Positions 17,719 to 26,843 of a DNA stretch of 64,000 nucleotides are shown here, one piece after another. The first letter of the stretch is position 1, and each line of letters begins with the position of its first letter. The notes under the pieces are model-generated. The model did not search any database and had not been told where the DNA came from. It worked only from the letters and a program-made list of their open reading frames with translations. Position numbers and translations under genes: made by a program. Where the stretch lies: positions 765,001 to 829,000 of the forward strand of contig JAHBUY010000001.1 in the NCBI GenBank assembly GCA_019637795.1, written 5' to 3'. This DNA is from a bacterium. Lineage in GTDB: Bacteria > Desulfobacterota > Binatia > HRBIN30 > CADEER01.

Positions 17719-19524
17719 TCAGGGAAGCGCGGCCCACTGATCCCAGGTCACCGCGTCGATGAAGACAGGCGCGCCGTCTCCGTTCGGCTTGTAGATGACG
17801 GCACCCGCCATCGACAGCGAGCTGAGCGGCGGGCAGGTGTTGCCGGCGTGGCCGATGAGCGCCGTGTTGGTGCCCGGGGGTGGCGGTTCCATCAGCAGCG
17901 TGAAGGTGTCGGCGCAGCGATTGGCCTCGTCGTGGACGAAGTACGTGAGCGCCTCCCGGGTCTCGATCGGCGGCCCGAAGTCCATGAGCTCGGCGGTCTG
18001 GCGGGCGCGGCAGAATTCGCTCGACAGGACGCGGCCGACCGGGATGCCGCGCTCGGCGAAGGCGGCGCCGATCGCCGTCGCCTCGCCGCGGCCGGTGTCG
18101 GAGAGCTGTCGTGCGGTCGCGGTCACGGCGACCATCGTGCAGGTGGCGTCGCAGCTCTTCCACCAATCGGGGAACAGGGTGGTGGCGGCGGGGCCGTAGT
18201 CGGTGCGATCCTGGCACGTGAAGGCGCTGGCGTGGCGCCAGAAGATGACGTAGCCGCCGGCGCGCAGGACCTCGACGATGGTCGGACTGAGCATCGCGGT
18301 GGCCGGCTCGCCGAGGCAGTCGCCGAGCGGCGTGCACGGAAACACCGCATAGTGGTAGACGCGCGCATGCCCCTCCGTGGTCGGCAGCAGATCGGCCAGC
18401 GGATGGGTGGCGATCGCGGCACTACCGAAGAAGACGGGGGTCGCGTCCGGATCCTCCGGTCCGCCCACCGGCGCATTGAGGCGGCGCAGCACCAGGGCCT
18501 GCGTGTAGGCGCCGGCGGGATCGGGATTGGTCCATGCCATGCGCACCGTATCGCCGTCGATGACCGCGCTGAGATCGCTGACGGCGATCGAGGGCGTTGG
18601 CGTCGCGGTGGCTGACGGTGTCGCAGTCTCGCTCGCCGTCGGCGTCGCGGTGTCGGTGGGCGCGAGCGTCGCCGTCGGCACCGCGCTGTCGGTCGGCGTC
18701 GCGCTCGGCGCCGGCGTCGCGCTGTCGGCCGCCGTCGCGGTGGCGCTCGCCGTCGCTGTCGCCGCGTCGGTGGGCGCGAGCGTCGCCGTCGGCACCGCGC
18801 TGTCGGTCGGCGTCGCGCTCGGTGTCGGCGTCGCGCTGTCGGCCGCCGTCGCGGTGGCGCTCGCCGTCGCTGTCGCCGTGTCGGTGGGCGCGACCGTCGC
18901 CGTCGGCACCGCGCTGTCGGTCGGCGTCGTGCTCGGCGCCGGCGTCGCGCTGTCGGCCGCCGTCGCGGTGGCGCTCGCCGTCGGCATCGCCGTGTCGGTT
19001 GGCGCGACCGTCGCCGTCGGCGTCGCGCTGTGAGTCGGCACTGCGCTGTGAGTCGGCGTCGCGCTGTCGGCCGCCGTCGCGGTGGCGCTCGCCGTCGGTG
19101 TCGCCGTATCGGTCGGTTCGACCGTCGCCGTCGGCACTGCGCTGTCGGTCGGCGTCGCGCTCGGCGACGGCGTCGCGCTGTCGAGCGCCGTCGCCGCGAC
19201 GGTAGCGGTGAGCGTCGGAGGCGCCGTCGCCGCCATCGTCGCGGACGGCGGTATGGTCGCGGAGCAGCCGCCGATCGCCGCGGCGACGGCGGCCAGCAGC
19301 TCGTCGACGGTCACCTGGCCGTCGCCGTTGCGATCGAACGCTGAACAACTCTCCGGCGCCTGCTGGCCGAGGGCGATGTTCACGCCGCGCACCAGCTCAT
19401 CGACGGTCACCCGCTGATCGCCGTCGCAGTCGCCGGCGCAGGTGGCGAGCCCGGCGAGGGCCGGCGTCGACGCGGCGAGCACGACGACGAAGGCGTGGAC
19501 GACGGACTGCCGCAGAAACCCCAT
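17719..19524 (-). CDS. Secreted histidine phosphatase-like protein with EF-hand module and Thr/Pro-rich tandem repeats
   Basis: 601 residues from MGFLRQSVVHAF. A signal peptide cleaving near TPALAG is followed by a dockerin-like EF-hand pair (about 30-85): GDCDGDQRVTVDELVRG and FDRNGDGQVTVDELLAA. A Ser/Thr/Ala/Pro linker (about 88-330) contains five exact-length 38-residue repeats. Then come a fibronectin-III-like domain (VSDLSAVIDGDTVRMAWTNP) and a histidine phosphatase fold with FWRHAS (RHG variant), SSEFCRARQTAE and GHAGN. The phosphatase motifs suggest a phosphohistidine mechanism, but extracellular branch members vary in substrate. Convergent with the upstream hydrolase gene. Confidence 0.78.
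   Translation of the reverse strand: MGFLRQSVVHAFVVVLAASTPALAGLATCAGDCDGDQRVTVDELVRGVNIALGQQAPESCSAFDRNGDGQVTVDELLAAVAAAIGGCSATIPPSATMAATAPPTLTATVAATALDSATPSPSATPTDSAVPTATVEPTDTATPTASATATAADSATPTHSAVPTHSATPTATVAPTDTAMPTASATATAADSATPAPSTTPTDSAVPTATVAPTDTATATASATATAADSATPTPSATPTDSAVPTATLAPTDAATATASATATAADSATPAPSATPTDSAVPTATLAPTDTATPTASETATPSATATPTPSIAVSDLSAVIDGDTVRMAWTNPDPAGAYTQALVLRRLNAPVGGPEDPDATPVFFGSAAIATHPLADLLPTTEGHARVYHYAVFPCTPLGDCLGEPATAMLSPTIVEVLRAGGYVIFWRHASAFTCQDRTDYGPAATTLFPDWWKSCDATCTMVAVTATARQLSDTGRGEATAIGAAFAERGIPVGRVLSSEFCRARQTAELMDFGPPIETREALTYFVHDEANRCADTFTLLMEPPPPGTNTALIGHAGNTCPPLSSLSMAGAVIYKPNGDGAPVFIDAVTWDQWAALP
18613..19182 (-). repeat. Five tandem 114-bp repeats in the histidine-phosphatase linker
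   Basis: The marker GCCGTCGG recurs at 18671, 18785, 18899, 19013 and 19127, exactly 114 bp apart, encoding 38-residue units of the type DSATP.PSATPTDSAVPTAT. Sequence identity between units is high at the DNA level, which suggests recent unequal exchange. Confidence 0.9.
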
Positions 19525-19627
19525 GATCGGACGACCCCCCAACTCGCGTGCGCCGCGTGCGTGTATCAGACCGCCGCCGGCGCGGAAATGGAAGCCCGCG
19601 GGCGTGGCCACGCGGCCGCCGCCGCGT

Positions 19628-20563
19628 CTATGCCAACTCGGCGGCGATCTCGCGGGCGACGAAGTCGATCTGCGCCAGATCCGTCGGGTCGGGCAGCACC
19701 AGGATGAAGAGCGTGACGCCGCGGCGCACGTAGTCGCGCAGGCGGGGCACGACGATGTCGGGGGTCCCCTGCACGAGCTGGTCGTCGTAGGCGAAGGTGC
19801 CGCCGCGCCGGCGCGCCGCTTCGAGCTGATCGCGCACCTCCTTCTCGCGCCGCGCCGTCACCAGCGGCACCATCAGCGACTGGTCGAGGCTGGCCGGATC
19901 GCGGCCGATGGCGGCGCAGTGGGCGTGCAGCACGGCGCGCTTGTGCTCGTAGGCCGGGAGCGGGATCGGGAAGTAGTTCCAGATGTCCGCGTGGCGCGCC
20001 ACGGCGCGCAGCAGCAGCTTCTCGCCGCCGCCGCCGATGGTGATCGGTGGGTGCGGGCGCTGCAGCGGACGCGGCCGGCACTTCGCCGCCGCGATCCGGT
20101 GGTGCGCGCCGGCGACGGTCGTCGGTTCGCCGCTCCACAGGCCGCGGATGATGGTCAGCCCCTCCTCCATGCGGGCGATGCGCACCGCGGCCGGCGGGAA
20201 CTCGTAGCCGTAGGCGCGAGTCTCCGACTCGTGCCAGCCGGCGCCGTAGCCGAGCTCGAGGCGGCCGCCCGACAGCACGTCGAGCGACGCCGCCATCTTC
20301 GCGGTCAGCGCCGGGTTGCGGTAGCCGTCGCAGAGCACCAGCGAGCCGAGGCGGATGCGCTCCGTCCACCCGGCCAGCAGGCCGAGCAGCGTGAAGGCCT
20401 CCAGCACCTCGGGCTGCTCCGGCGAGGGGTAGTCGTCGAGATGGTCGTAGACCCAGAGGGAGTGCAGGCCGACGCGCTCGGCGGCGTGGGCGATGGCGCG
20501 CAGGGTCGCCGGCGCGGCGTCGCCCTGCGGCACGAACAACCCGAAGCGGACGGGAGGGGTCAT
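19628..20563 (-). CDS. LLM-class (luciferase-like) flavin- or F420-dependent oxidoreductase
   Basis: 311 residues. The N-terminus MTPPVRFGLFVPQGD is followed by AERVGLHSLWVYDHL, IRLGSLVLCDGYRNPALTAKMAASLDVLSGGRLELGYGAGW and PPITIGGGGEKLLLRAVARHADIW. All are signatures of the bacterial luciferase-like monooxygenase fold with F420 or FMN. The substrate is not readable. It is divergent from the Mrp gene, with only 65 bp between the starts. No signal peptide is seen, so it is cytoplasmic. Confidence 0.9.
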   Translation of the reverse strand: MTPPVRFGLFVPQGDAAPATLRAIAHAAERVGLHSLWVYDHLDDYPSPEQPEVLEAFTLLGLLAGWTERIRLGSLVLCDGYRNPALTAKMAASLDVLSGGRLELGYGAGWHESETRAYGYEFPPAAVRIARMEEGLTIIRGLWSGEPTTVAGAHHRIAAAKCRPRPLQRPHPPITIGGGGEKLLLRAVARHADIWNYFPIPLPAYEHKRAVLHAHCAAIGRDPASLDQSLMVPLVTARREKEVRDQLEAARRRGGTFAYDDQLVQGTPDIVVPRLRDYVRRGVTLFILVLPDPTDLAQIDFVAREIAAELA

Positions 20564-20628
20564 GCGCAGGTCCTACACCGCGTCCACCCCTCTCGCCACG
20601 CCCCCGGACACTCGATAGGGTCCGGGTG

Positions 20629-21696
20629 ATGCCGACGCCGCAGGAGATCCTCGAGGACCTGAAGCAGGTCAAATACCCCGGGTACTCGCGCGACATCGTC
20701 TCGTTCGGCATCGTGCGCGACATCGAGATCGGCAGCGCCGGCGTCACCGTCACCCTCGCCATCGGCAACGCCAAGGCCGACGCGGTGGACGAGATCTCGC
20801 GCGCGGTGCGCGACCGGGTGCGGGCGATGACGGGCAGCGGCGCCATCGAGATCGTCATCCAGGAGCCGGAGAAGCCGAAGCCGGCGGCGCCGGCGCGCGC
20901 CCCGGGGATTCCCGGCGTGGCGCAGGTCATCGCGGTGGCCAGCGGCAAGGGTGGCGTCGGCAAGTCGACGGTGGCGGTCAATCTCGCGCTCGCCCTCCGG
21001 ACGCTGGGCAAGCGGGTGGGCCTGCTCGACGCCGACGTGTACGGCCCGAGCGTGCCGCTGATGCTCGGCCTCGACGAGCGGCCGCGCAGCAGCGAGCGCG
21101 AGCGCATCGTGCCGCTCGAACGGCACGGGCTGAAGGCGATCTCGCTCGGCTCGTTCATCCAGCCGGGACAGCCGGTGATCTGGCGTGGGCCGATGATCAC
21201 CAAGCTGCTGACGCAGTTTCTCTACGAGGTCGAATGGGGCGAGCTCGACGTGCTGGTGCTCGACCTGCCGCCCGGCACCGGCGACGCCCAGTTGACGATC
21301 ACGCAGCAGGCGCCGCTGGCGGGCGGGGTGATCGTCACCACGCCGCAGGACGTCGCCCTGCTCGACGTCCAACGCGGCATCGCCATGTTCGCCCAGGTGA
21401 ACGCGCCGGTGCTCGGGGTGGTGGAGAACATGAGCTACCATGTGTGTGGCGGCTGCGGCGCGCGGGCCGAGATCTTCGGTCACGGCGGCGGCCGGCGCAT
21501 GGCCGAGACGCTGCACATCCCCTTCCTCGGCGAGATCCCGCTGGTGCGGCTCATTCGCGAGGGCATGGACCGCGGCGCCCCGGTGGTCGTCGACGCCCCG
21601 TCGAGCCCGGAGGCCGAGGCGTTCGTCACCATCGCCCGCGGCGTCCTCGAGCAGCTCGCGGCGCGCGGCGCGACCCGACTGCCGACGGTGCACTGA
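20629..21696 (+). CDS. apbC: Mrp/ApbC (Nbp35-type) Fe-S cluster carrier ATPase
   Basis: 355 residues from ATG 20629 (a GTG immediately precedes it). An N-terminal DUF59/MIP18-like domain (about 1-85) leads to the deviant Walker A SGKGGVGKSTVAVNLA near 105, DADVYGPSVP, and DVLVLDLPPGTGDAQL. The carrier motif is YHVCGGCGARAEIFG (CxxC). These proteins hold and deliver [4Fe-4S] clusters, which would suit the many Fe-S proteins nearby (CcoG, AOR). The start is divergent from the LLM gene. Confidence 0.93.
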   Translation: MPTPQEILEDLKQVKYPGYSRDIVSFGIVRDIEIGSAGVTVTLAIGNAKADAVDEISRAVRDRVRAMTGSGAIEIVIQEPEKPKPAAPARAPGIPGVAQVIAVASGKGGVGKSTVAVNLALALRTLGKRVGLLDADVYGPSVPLMLGLDERPRSSERERIVPLERHGLKAISLGSFIQPGQPVIWRGPMITKLLTQFLYEVEWGELDVLVLDLPPGTGDAQLTITQQAPLAGGVIVTTPQDVALLDVQRGIAMFAQVNAPVLGVVENMSYHVCGGCGARAEIFGHGGGRRMAETLHIPFLGEIPLVRLIREGMDRGAPVVVDAPSSPEAEAFVTIARGVLEQLAARGATRLPTVH

Positions 21697-21729
21697 AGCC
21701 GGCGCCGCGGCCACCGCCCGACCGGCGTC

Positions 21730-23673
21730 TCAGCGGACGCGGATCAGCATCTGCCGCGGCGCGCCGAGGTTGCCCTGCACGTCGCGCACCCGGGCGGTGA
21801 CCAGCGTGTCGCCGCGGGGGAAGGTCAGCGCCTGGCCGACGAAGCCGCAGAACTGGATCGTCGCGTCGCTGCTGGCGCAGCCGAAGATGCCATCATCGCC
21901 GAGGACGCAGGCGGTGCTGTCGCCGCACTGACGGCCCACCTTGTTGCCGCCGCCGTCGATGAAGCGGCAGCCGAGGTCGTTGAGCCGGTCGGTGTTCGCC
22001 GCCGTGTCGGCGAAGCTCGGCGGGTTGATCGCCGGCACGCCGCCGAGGTTCGGCGGCGCGTCGTCGCAGACGAAGGTGCTGCCATTGCCGAGCGGCCGCG
22101 TCACCTGGATCTGCAGGTCGGGCGAGCCGCCGTCGAGGTAGGTGGAGCCGCCGACGCGGGCGCGCGACGGGCCGGGCTTGGCCTCGATGACCAGCGAGAA
22201 GGCGAAGCCGAACGCCGGCTGGTAGACCGTCACGCCGTTCTCCACCCCGGCCGGCTGCATGCGGATGTCGTCGGCGCGGGTGAGGCCGAAGAAGGTGATC
22301 TCCGGTCCGCGGGCGTTGCTGGTCGGGGTCGGCGTCGGCGAGATCGTGCGGGTGCGGGTGACGGTCGCCGTCGCCGGCGGCGGCGGCGTGATGGTGGCGC
22401 TCCGCGTCGGAGTGCCGGTGCGGGTCGGGGTGCCGTTCGGCGTCGTGGTGCGGGTCCGCGTCGGCGTCGGCGCGGTCGCGGTGCGGGTCGGCGTCGCCGC
22501 GCCGCTGGCGGTGCGGGTGGCGGTCGCGCCGCCGCTGGCGGTGCGGGTGGCGGTGGCAGTGGCGGTGGCCGACGGACCGGTGCGGGTGCGGGTCGGCGTC
22601 GCGGCGGTGGTCGGCGTGCTGGTGGCGCCGGCGGTGGTGGTGCGGGTGCGGGTGGCGGTGAGCGCTGGCGTCGGCGTCACCGAACGGGTGGCGGTGAACG
22701 AGGGCACCGGGGTCGCGGTGGTGGTGCGGGTTGGCGTCGCGCTGCGGGTGCGGGTGCGGGTGAGGGTCGCCGTCGGCGTGCTGCTGGCGGTGCGGGTGAC
22801 GCTGGCGGTGGCGGTGGGCGACGGGGTGTCGGTCGCGGTCGGCGTGGCGGTGGGCGGCACCGGCGTGAAGGTTGGCGGGAAGGGTCCGCTCTCCACCCGC
22901 AGCATCACCTTCTGCACCGGCCCGACGAGGCGGGACTGGTCGCGGAGCTGGACGGCGAGCAGCGTGTCGCCGCTCGGGAAGGCCATGCCCGAGGTGACGG
23001 CGAGGCAGAACTGGGCGCGGGTGGCGCTCGTCACGAAGCCGAGCTGGCCGAAGGCGTTCTGGGTGCAGGCCGCATTGGGGCGGGTCGCGACATCGAAGCG
23101 ACACGACAGATCGTTGATGCTGTCGGCGAGCGGCTGGGTGAGCGGCGAGAAGTCGAGCGAGGGATTGGCGGGGACGCCGAACTCGTCGCAGATCTCGCGG
23201 CTGCCGTTGCCGAGTTGGCGGTCGGCGATGACCTGCAGATCGGGCCGGTGTCTGGGATCACCGGCGACCGCGTCGACGACGCTGAGGCCGATCGGCGCGC
23301 CGCTCGGCGGCGTGCCGCCCTCGACGACGACGAGGAATCCGAAGCCGGCGTTGCGGAAGTAGACCGGCGTGCCGTCGGGCAGCGTGCCCAGCAAGGGGGC
23401 GGGACGGCCGTCCGGGCTGGCGATGCCGATGAACGTCACCGCCGGACCGCGCGCGAAGGCGATCAGGTCGGCGGCGTTGGGCACCCCGTCGCGATTGACG
23501 TCGGCGGACTGGCAGGTGCTGCGCGTCGGGGCGAACAGCAGGCGGACCAGGCTGGCGCGGTCGCGTTCGTCGACCACACCGTCGCAGTTCGCATCGCGAA
23601 ATGGCTGCGCCGCGGCGGGCGCCGCCAGGGCGAGCAGGAGGAGCGAGAGCGACCGGAGCAGGCGCGACATCAT
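21730..23673 (-). CDS. Secreted protein: EF-hand module plus two copies of an unrecognised domain around a TRT-rich linker
   Basis: 647 residues. A signal peptide (LLRSLSLLLLALAAPAAAQ) precedes a dockerin-like pair (28-76: DANCDGVVDERDR, DVNRDGVPNAAD). Domain copy A spans about 78-261, a Thr/Arg/Pro linker 262-455 and copy B 458-647. The copies share PDLQI.V.R.LGNGS..CD, INDL.CRF (or RLNDLGCRF), a QFC motif, and FP.GDTL...RD...G. with a final LRV. A third copy forms the lipoprotein encoded at 24215-25090. I do not recognise the domain; conserved Cys suggest disulfides. It ends convergent with apbC. Confidence 0.85.
   Translation of the reverse strand: MMSRLLRSLSLLLLALAAPAAAQPFRDANCDGVVDERDRASLVRLLFAPTRSTCQSADVNRDGVPNAADLIAFARGPAVTFIGIASPDGRPAPLLGTLPDGTPVYFRNAGFGFLVVVEGGTPPSGAPIGLSVVDAVAGDPRHRPDLQVIADRQLGNGSREICDEFGVPANPSLDFSPLTQPLADSINDLSCRFDVATRPNAACTQNAFGQLGFVTSATRAQFCLAVTSGMAFPSGDTLLAVQLRDQSRLVGPVQKVMLRVESGPFPPTFTPVPPTATPTATDTPSPTATASVTRTASSTPTATLTRTRTRSATPTRTTTATPVPSFTATRSVTPTPALTATRTRTTTAGATSTPTTAATPTRTRTGPSATATATATRTASGGATATRTASGAATPTRTATAPTPTRTRTTTPNGTPTRTGTPTRSATITPPPPATATVTRTRTISPTPTPTSNARGPEITFFGLTRADDIRMQPAGVENGVTVYQPAFGFAFSLVIEAKPGPSRARVGGSTYLDGGSPDLQIQVTRPLGNGSTFVCDDAPPNLGGVPAINPPSFADTAANTDRLNDLGCRFIDGGGNKVGRQCGDSTACVLGDDGIFGCASSDATIQFCGFVGQALTFPRGDTLVTARVRDVQGNLGAPRQMLIRVR
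22309..22890 (-). repeat. Degenerate TPTRT-type low-complexity linker
   Basis: Codes for about 194 residues made nearly only of Thr, Pro, Arg, Ala and Ser (TRTRTRSATPTRTTTATPVP). It lacks the exact period of the 18.6-19.2 kb repeat. It is probably an extended, possibly glycosylated spacer between domain copies A and B. Confidence 0.8.
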
Positions 23674-23756
23674 GGCTTGGCGTCCGCTCGCCAAGATGCG
23701 CCGCCTCGACGCTTTATGGAACCGGCGCCGCGCGGCCGGCGCCGCGCGGCGCGATG

Positions 23757-24218
23757 TCACTCCGAGAGGTCGGAATCGACCGTGATGTCGATCTCGTCCG
23801 AACCGGTGCCGCCGTCCGGCGCGGTGACCGTCACGGTCGCGACGTAGTCGCCCGCCTTGGCATAGGTGTGGACCGGCTTCGGATCGTTGCCGCCCTTGGT
23901 GCCGTCACCGAAATCCCAACTGTAGGTCACCGGCTGACCGGTGCAGTCGATCTCGGTGATGAAGTTGACGGTGAGCGGCGGGGCGCCGAAATCCGGCTCG
24001 GCATCGACGATGACGAAGCAGTCGACCTCCGAGTCGGCGCCGCCGGGCGCGGCGGCCTTCGGCTCCTCGCCCGGCTCGGCGGCCGCCGGGGCCGGCGCCG
24101 CGGCGGTGGCCGCGGGCTGGGCCGGGGCGGAGGGCGCCTTGTTGTCATTGCACCCGCCGCAGCCGCTGACGGCCGTGGCGAATGCGACGAGGACGAGTGA
24201 GCGCGGAAGTCTGATCAT
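23757..24218 (-). CDS. PKD-domain lipoprotein
   Basis: 153 residues. The lipobox is AVSGC (Cys at about residue 20), followed by an Ala/Pro-rich spacer. A PKD domain (about 65-153) has GAPPLTVNF, VTYSWDFGDGT and HTYAKAGDYVATVTV. PKD domains are surface binding modules; no catalytic domain is attached. Its ATG shares ATGA with the stop of the upstream lipoprotein gene, so the two are co-translated and probably partners. Confidence 0.9.
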   Translation of the reverse strand: MIRLPRSLVLVAFATAVSGCGGCNDNKAPSAPAQPAATAAAPAPAAAEPGEEPKAAAPGGADSEVDCFVIVDAEPDFGAPPLTVNFITEIDCTGQPVTYSWDFGDGTKGGNDPKPVHTYAKAGDYVATVTVTAPDGGTGSDEIDITVDSDLSE

Positions 24219-25090
24219 GGACGTCGCCTCGCTGGGGTTGCGGTGGGCACCGGGGTCGCCGCCTTCTTGGCCGGCGACGGGAGCGGCTGGTAGCGGAGGA
24301 CGAAGCGGCTCACCGGCCCGGGGTTGCCGTCGGTATCGCGCAGGCGGACGCTCACCAGCGTGTCGCCTTGGGGAAACTGCCAGGAGCGCGCCACCACCAT
24401 GCAGAACTGCACCTTCGAATCCTTCCGCAGGAACTCGAAGTCGCCGTACTGGTTCACGGTGCAGGAGGCGTTCGACTCGATGAAGGTCTCGAAGCGGCAG
24501 GAGAGGTCGTTGATCGCGGCGCTCACCTTCGGCGTCTCCGCGAAGCTCGGCGGGTCGATGCCGGGCACGCCGCCGATGTTCGGCCGGCGCGCATCGCACA
24601 CGGCGAGGCTGCCGTCGCCGAGCGCCCGCGTCACCTCGATCTCCAGGTCCGGTCGCTGGCTCGGATCGTCGGGGCTGTAGCGGTAGATGCTGCGCCCGTT
24701 CTCGACCTTGTTGATGCCCGGCCTGCCCTCGATGACGATCATGAAGCCGGAGCCGACGGGATGGCGATAGATCGGCGTGCCGTCGGCCGTCTTGCCGTCG
24801 GCCTCGACGCCGCGCCCGTCGGCGCGGGCGATGCCGGCGTAGGTGACCACCGGCCCGATGTCCTTGCCCGATCTCTTCGCCGCGGCGGCGGCCTTCTCGT
24901 CGGCGACCGGGCGCACCGCCAGGGTGGGCGGCGCGCCCTCGCTGCCGGCGAGCGGCGTCGGCGTGTACATGCCGACGACGCGCTGCGCCGGCGCCTCGGC
25001 CGCGGGTGGCGGCGTGTTCGACGACTCCTGGGTGCTGCACGCAAGCGCGCCCAGCAAGACCGCCCCCACCGCCGCAGCAGCCCTACGCAT
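24215..25090 (-). CDS. Lipoprotein with a single copy of the unrecognised 'INDLSCRF' domain
   Basis: 291 residues from ATG 25090, which has GGAGG 5 nt upstream; a TTG at 25111 is less likely. A signal peptide ends at GALAC, a slightly weak lipobox. After a spacer, residues 80-268 match the two domains of the 21730-23673 gene: PDLEIEVTRALGDGS, NIGGVPGIDPPSFAETP, INDLSCRF, VQFCMVVA, FPQGDTLVSVRLRD. The tail is Lys/Pro-rich. Function unknown; membership in a surface assembly with the PKD lipoprotein is inferred from the 4-nt overlap. Confidence 0.85.
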   Translation of the reverse strand: MRRAAAAVGAVLLGALACSTQESSNTPPPAAEAPAQRVVGMYTPTPLAGSEGAPPTLAVRPVADEKAAAAAKRSGKDIGPVVTYAGIARADGRGVEADGKTADGTPIYRHPVGSGFMIVIEGRPGINKVENGRSIYRYSPDDPSQRPDLEIEVTRALGDGSLAVCDARRPNIGGVPGIDPPSFAETPKVSAAINDLSCRFETFIESNASCTVNQYGDFEFLRKDSKVQFCMVVARSWQFPQGDTLVSVRLRDTDGNPGPVSRFVLRYQPLPSPAKKAATPVPTATPARRRP

Positions 25091-25244
25091 CGCTACCTCC
25101 GCTTTTTTCAACGCTGATCCGTGGCGAACAATCTTGGGTTTGTATCGGCGGGTCTGGGGGGAGTCAAGTTTTCGCCCAGCGCGCGGCGCGCCTGTCCGCC
25201 GTCAGAGTTGCCGCCGCCGTCGCGCTCCTGTATCCGCTTGGGTG

Positions 25245-25733
25245 ATGGGTCCTTTCCGCGCTGCTGCCGTCGGCGCGCTGGCCGTGCTCGCGTTGGCCGG
25301 CTGCGCGTCCCACAAGGCCTCGAGGGATCTCGCCGGCGAGCCCTCGGCGCTCCCCGCGGCGCTGGGCGAGAACATCCCGCTCGACGTGCGCGAGTTCGAC
25401 GTGGTCAGCGGCGAGGGCGGCTTCCGCGGCGTCTTCCTCAAGCTGTCGCGCCTGCCGACCGGCGTCACCCACAGCAGCGAGGCGGCGCCGCCGCGCATCG
25501 TGCTCAACATCGCCGGCCCGACCGGCAGCGCCACCGCGCCCGAGAGCTATCCGAGCGGCGACGACCTGATCACCCAGGTGCAGCTCGCCCGCCAGACGGG
25601 GATGCTGCAGGTCGTGCTCGACATCGCCGGCGACGACGTGCCCGAGTACGAAGTGTTCCCGATGGCCGACTGGGTGATGGTACGCGTCAAGCCCGCGGGC
25701 GCGCGCCGCCCCTGGGCGCACCGCGCCAGTTGA
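25245..25733 (+). CDS. AMIN-like lipoprotein
   Basis: 162 residues. The signal peptide MGPFRAAAVGALAVLALAGC ends in a canonical lipobox. The rest reads as two short beta units (IVLNIAGPTG and MLQVVLDIAGDDVPEYEVFP..WVMVRV), resembling AMIN domains that localise envelope proteins such as amidases and PilQ. The domain call is by pattern only. A GTG directly before the ATG is an alternative start. The next gene follows after about 80 bp. Confidence 0.65.
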   Translation: MGPFRAAAVGALAVLALAGCASHKASRDLAGEPSALPAALGENIPLDVREFDVVSGEGGFRGVFLKLSRLPTGVTHSSEAAPPRIVLNIAGPTGSATAPESYPSGDDLITQVQLARQTGMLQVVLDIAGDDVPEYEVFPMADWVMVRVKPAGARRPWAHRAS

Positions 25734-25815
25734 CGCGCGGCGCGAGCGGAACCATGACCTCCGGACACCGGGACCGCGCGTTGAAAGTCTCCCCCGCCTC
25801 CCGCACGTGAACCCC

Positions 25816-26493
25816 ATGCGTCGCCACATCCCCCCTCCGCTGGCCGCTGCCCTCGCCGTCGTCGTCCTGCTGCTCGCCGCGCCGGCGCCGGCGCAGATCT
25901 CCGCCGATCAGGTGAAGCAGCGGTACGACAAGCAGACCAAGGGCGCCGGCGTCGAGGAGTGGGCGCGCAAGATGAACAGCGACGACCCGCTCGAACGCCT
26001 GGAGGGCGTGCGCTCGCTCGCCGATTCGACCGACCCCGCGGCGGTCCCCTACCTCGTGCAGGCGCTCGGCGATTCCGACATGCGGGTGAAGGCGAAAGCG
26101 ATCGACGCCTGCGGCACCGCCCGCGCCGCCGACGCGACGCCGGTGCTGGTGCAGATGCTCTTCCTGCGCGGCACCAGCCCGGAGGTCCAGCAGCGCATCC
26201 TCGCCGCCCTCGGCAAGATCGGCGACCAGCGCGCCGCCGTGTCCATCGTCGAGTTCCTCGGCCGCGACACCGACCACGCCACCCGCGGCACCGCCATCTT
26301 CGCGCTCGGCGACATCGCCGACCCGAGCACGCTCGAGTTCCTCGACAAGCTCGCCGGCGAGGAGGCACACCCGACCCTCAAGCGCCTGGCGCGCGAGGCG
26401 GCCGCCAAGGTCCGCTATCAACAGACCGTCAAGAACACGGAAGCCAAGCAGCCGCTCGACAGCTTCCTGCGCCAGGACCAGCCGCCGCCGTAA
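25816..26493 (+). CDS. Periplasmic HEAT-repeat protein
   Basis: 225 residues from ATG 25816; a GTG nine bases earlier is possible. A signal peptide (LAAALAVVVLLLAAPAPAQ) is followed by about five HEAT-like helical pairs: DPLERLEGVRSLADSTDPAAVPYLVQAL, then DATPVLVQML, VQQRILAALGKIGDQRAAVSIVEFL and GTAIFALGDIADPSTLEFLDKL. Such repeats bind proteins; no enzyme motif is seen. tRNA-Leu begins 24 bp after its stop. Confidence 0.85.
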   Translation: MRRHIPPPLAAALAVVVLLLAAPAPAQISADQVKQRYDKQTKGAGVEEWARKMNSDDPLERLEGVRSLADSTDPAAVPYLVQALGDSDMRVKAKAIDACGTARAADATPVLVQMLFLRGTSPEVQQRILAALGKIGDQRAAVSIVEFLGRDTDHATRGTAIFALGDIADPSTLEFLDKLAGEEAHPTLKRLAREAAAKVRYQQTVKNTEAKQPLDSFLRQDQPPP

Positions 26494-26517
26494 CCCGACC
26501 GCACCGCCCACCCGCAC

Positions 26518-26601
26518 GGCCTCGTGGTGGAATTGGCAGACACGGCAGACTCAAAATCTGCTGTCCGCAAGGGCGTGGGAGTTCGAGTCTCCCCGAGGCC
26601 A
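26518..26601 (+). tRNA. tRNA-Leu(CAA)
   Basis: Acceptor arms GGCCTCG (26518-26524) and CGAGGCC (26594-26600) pair fully, with discriminator A at 26601. The anticodon stem GCAGA/TCTGC encloses CTCAAAA, giving anticodon CAA at 26552-26554 (reads UUG). A long class II variable arm follows, and the T-arm is GGGAG-TTCGAGT-CTCCC. CCA is not encoded. The next ~240 bp to the msr gene hold nothing gene-like. Confidence 0.95.
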
Positions 26602-26843
26602 TTCAGATGATGAGGCCGTTGGCGTCGTAGTGCGGGCCGGGCGCGCCGGCGCCGGGTCGAGACGCCGGACACTCGGCGGACAAAATCCGCAGGCCGTGCG
26701 GCCGTTCGCGTTGCACGGTGCCGCGCGCCCTCTCTCCCGCTCAGAACCTCGATCACGGTAGAGGTAGGCGCCGGTCGCCGCAGGCACCACCTTGCCGCCT
26801 CCCGCGGACGCGGGTAGCTTCCGATCGTCCGCGTGGAGGTCGC

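Noticed and set aside
18613..19182. Possible CRISPR array
   Set aside because: The 114-bp units are contiguous, in frame and coding, with no unique spacers.
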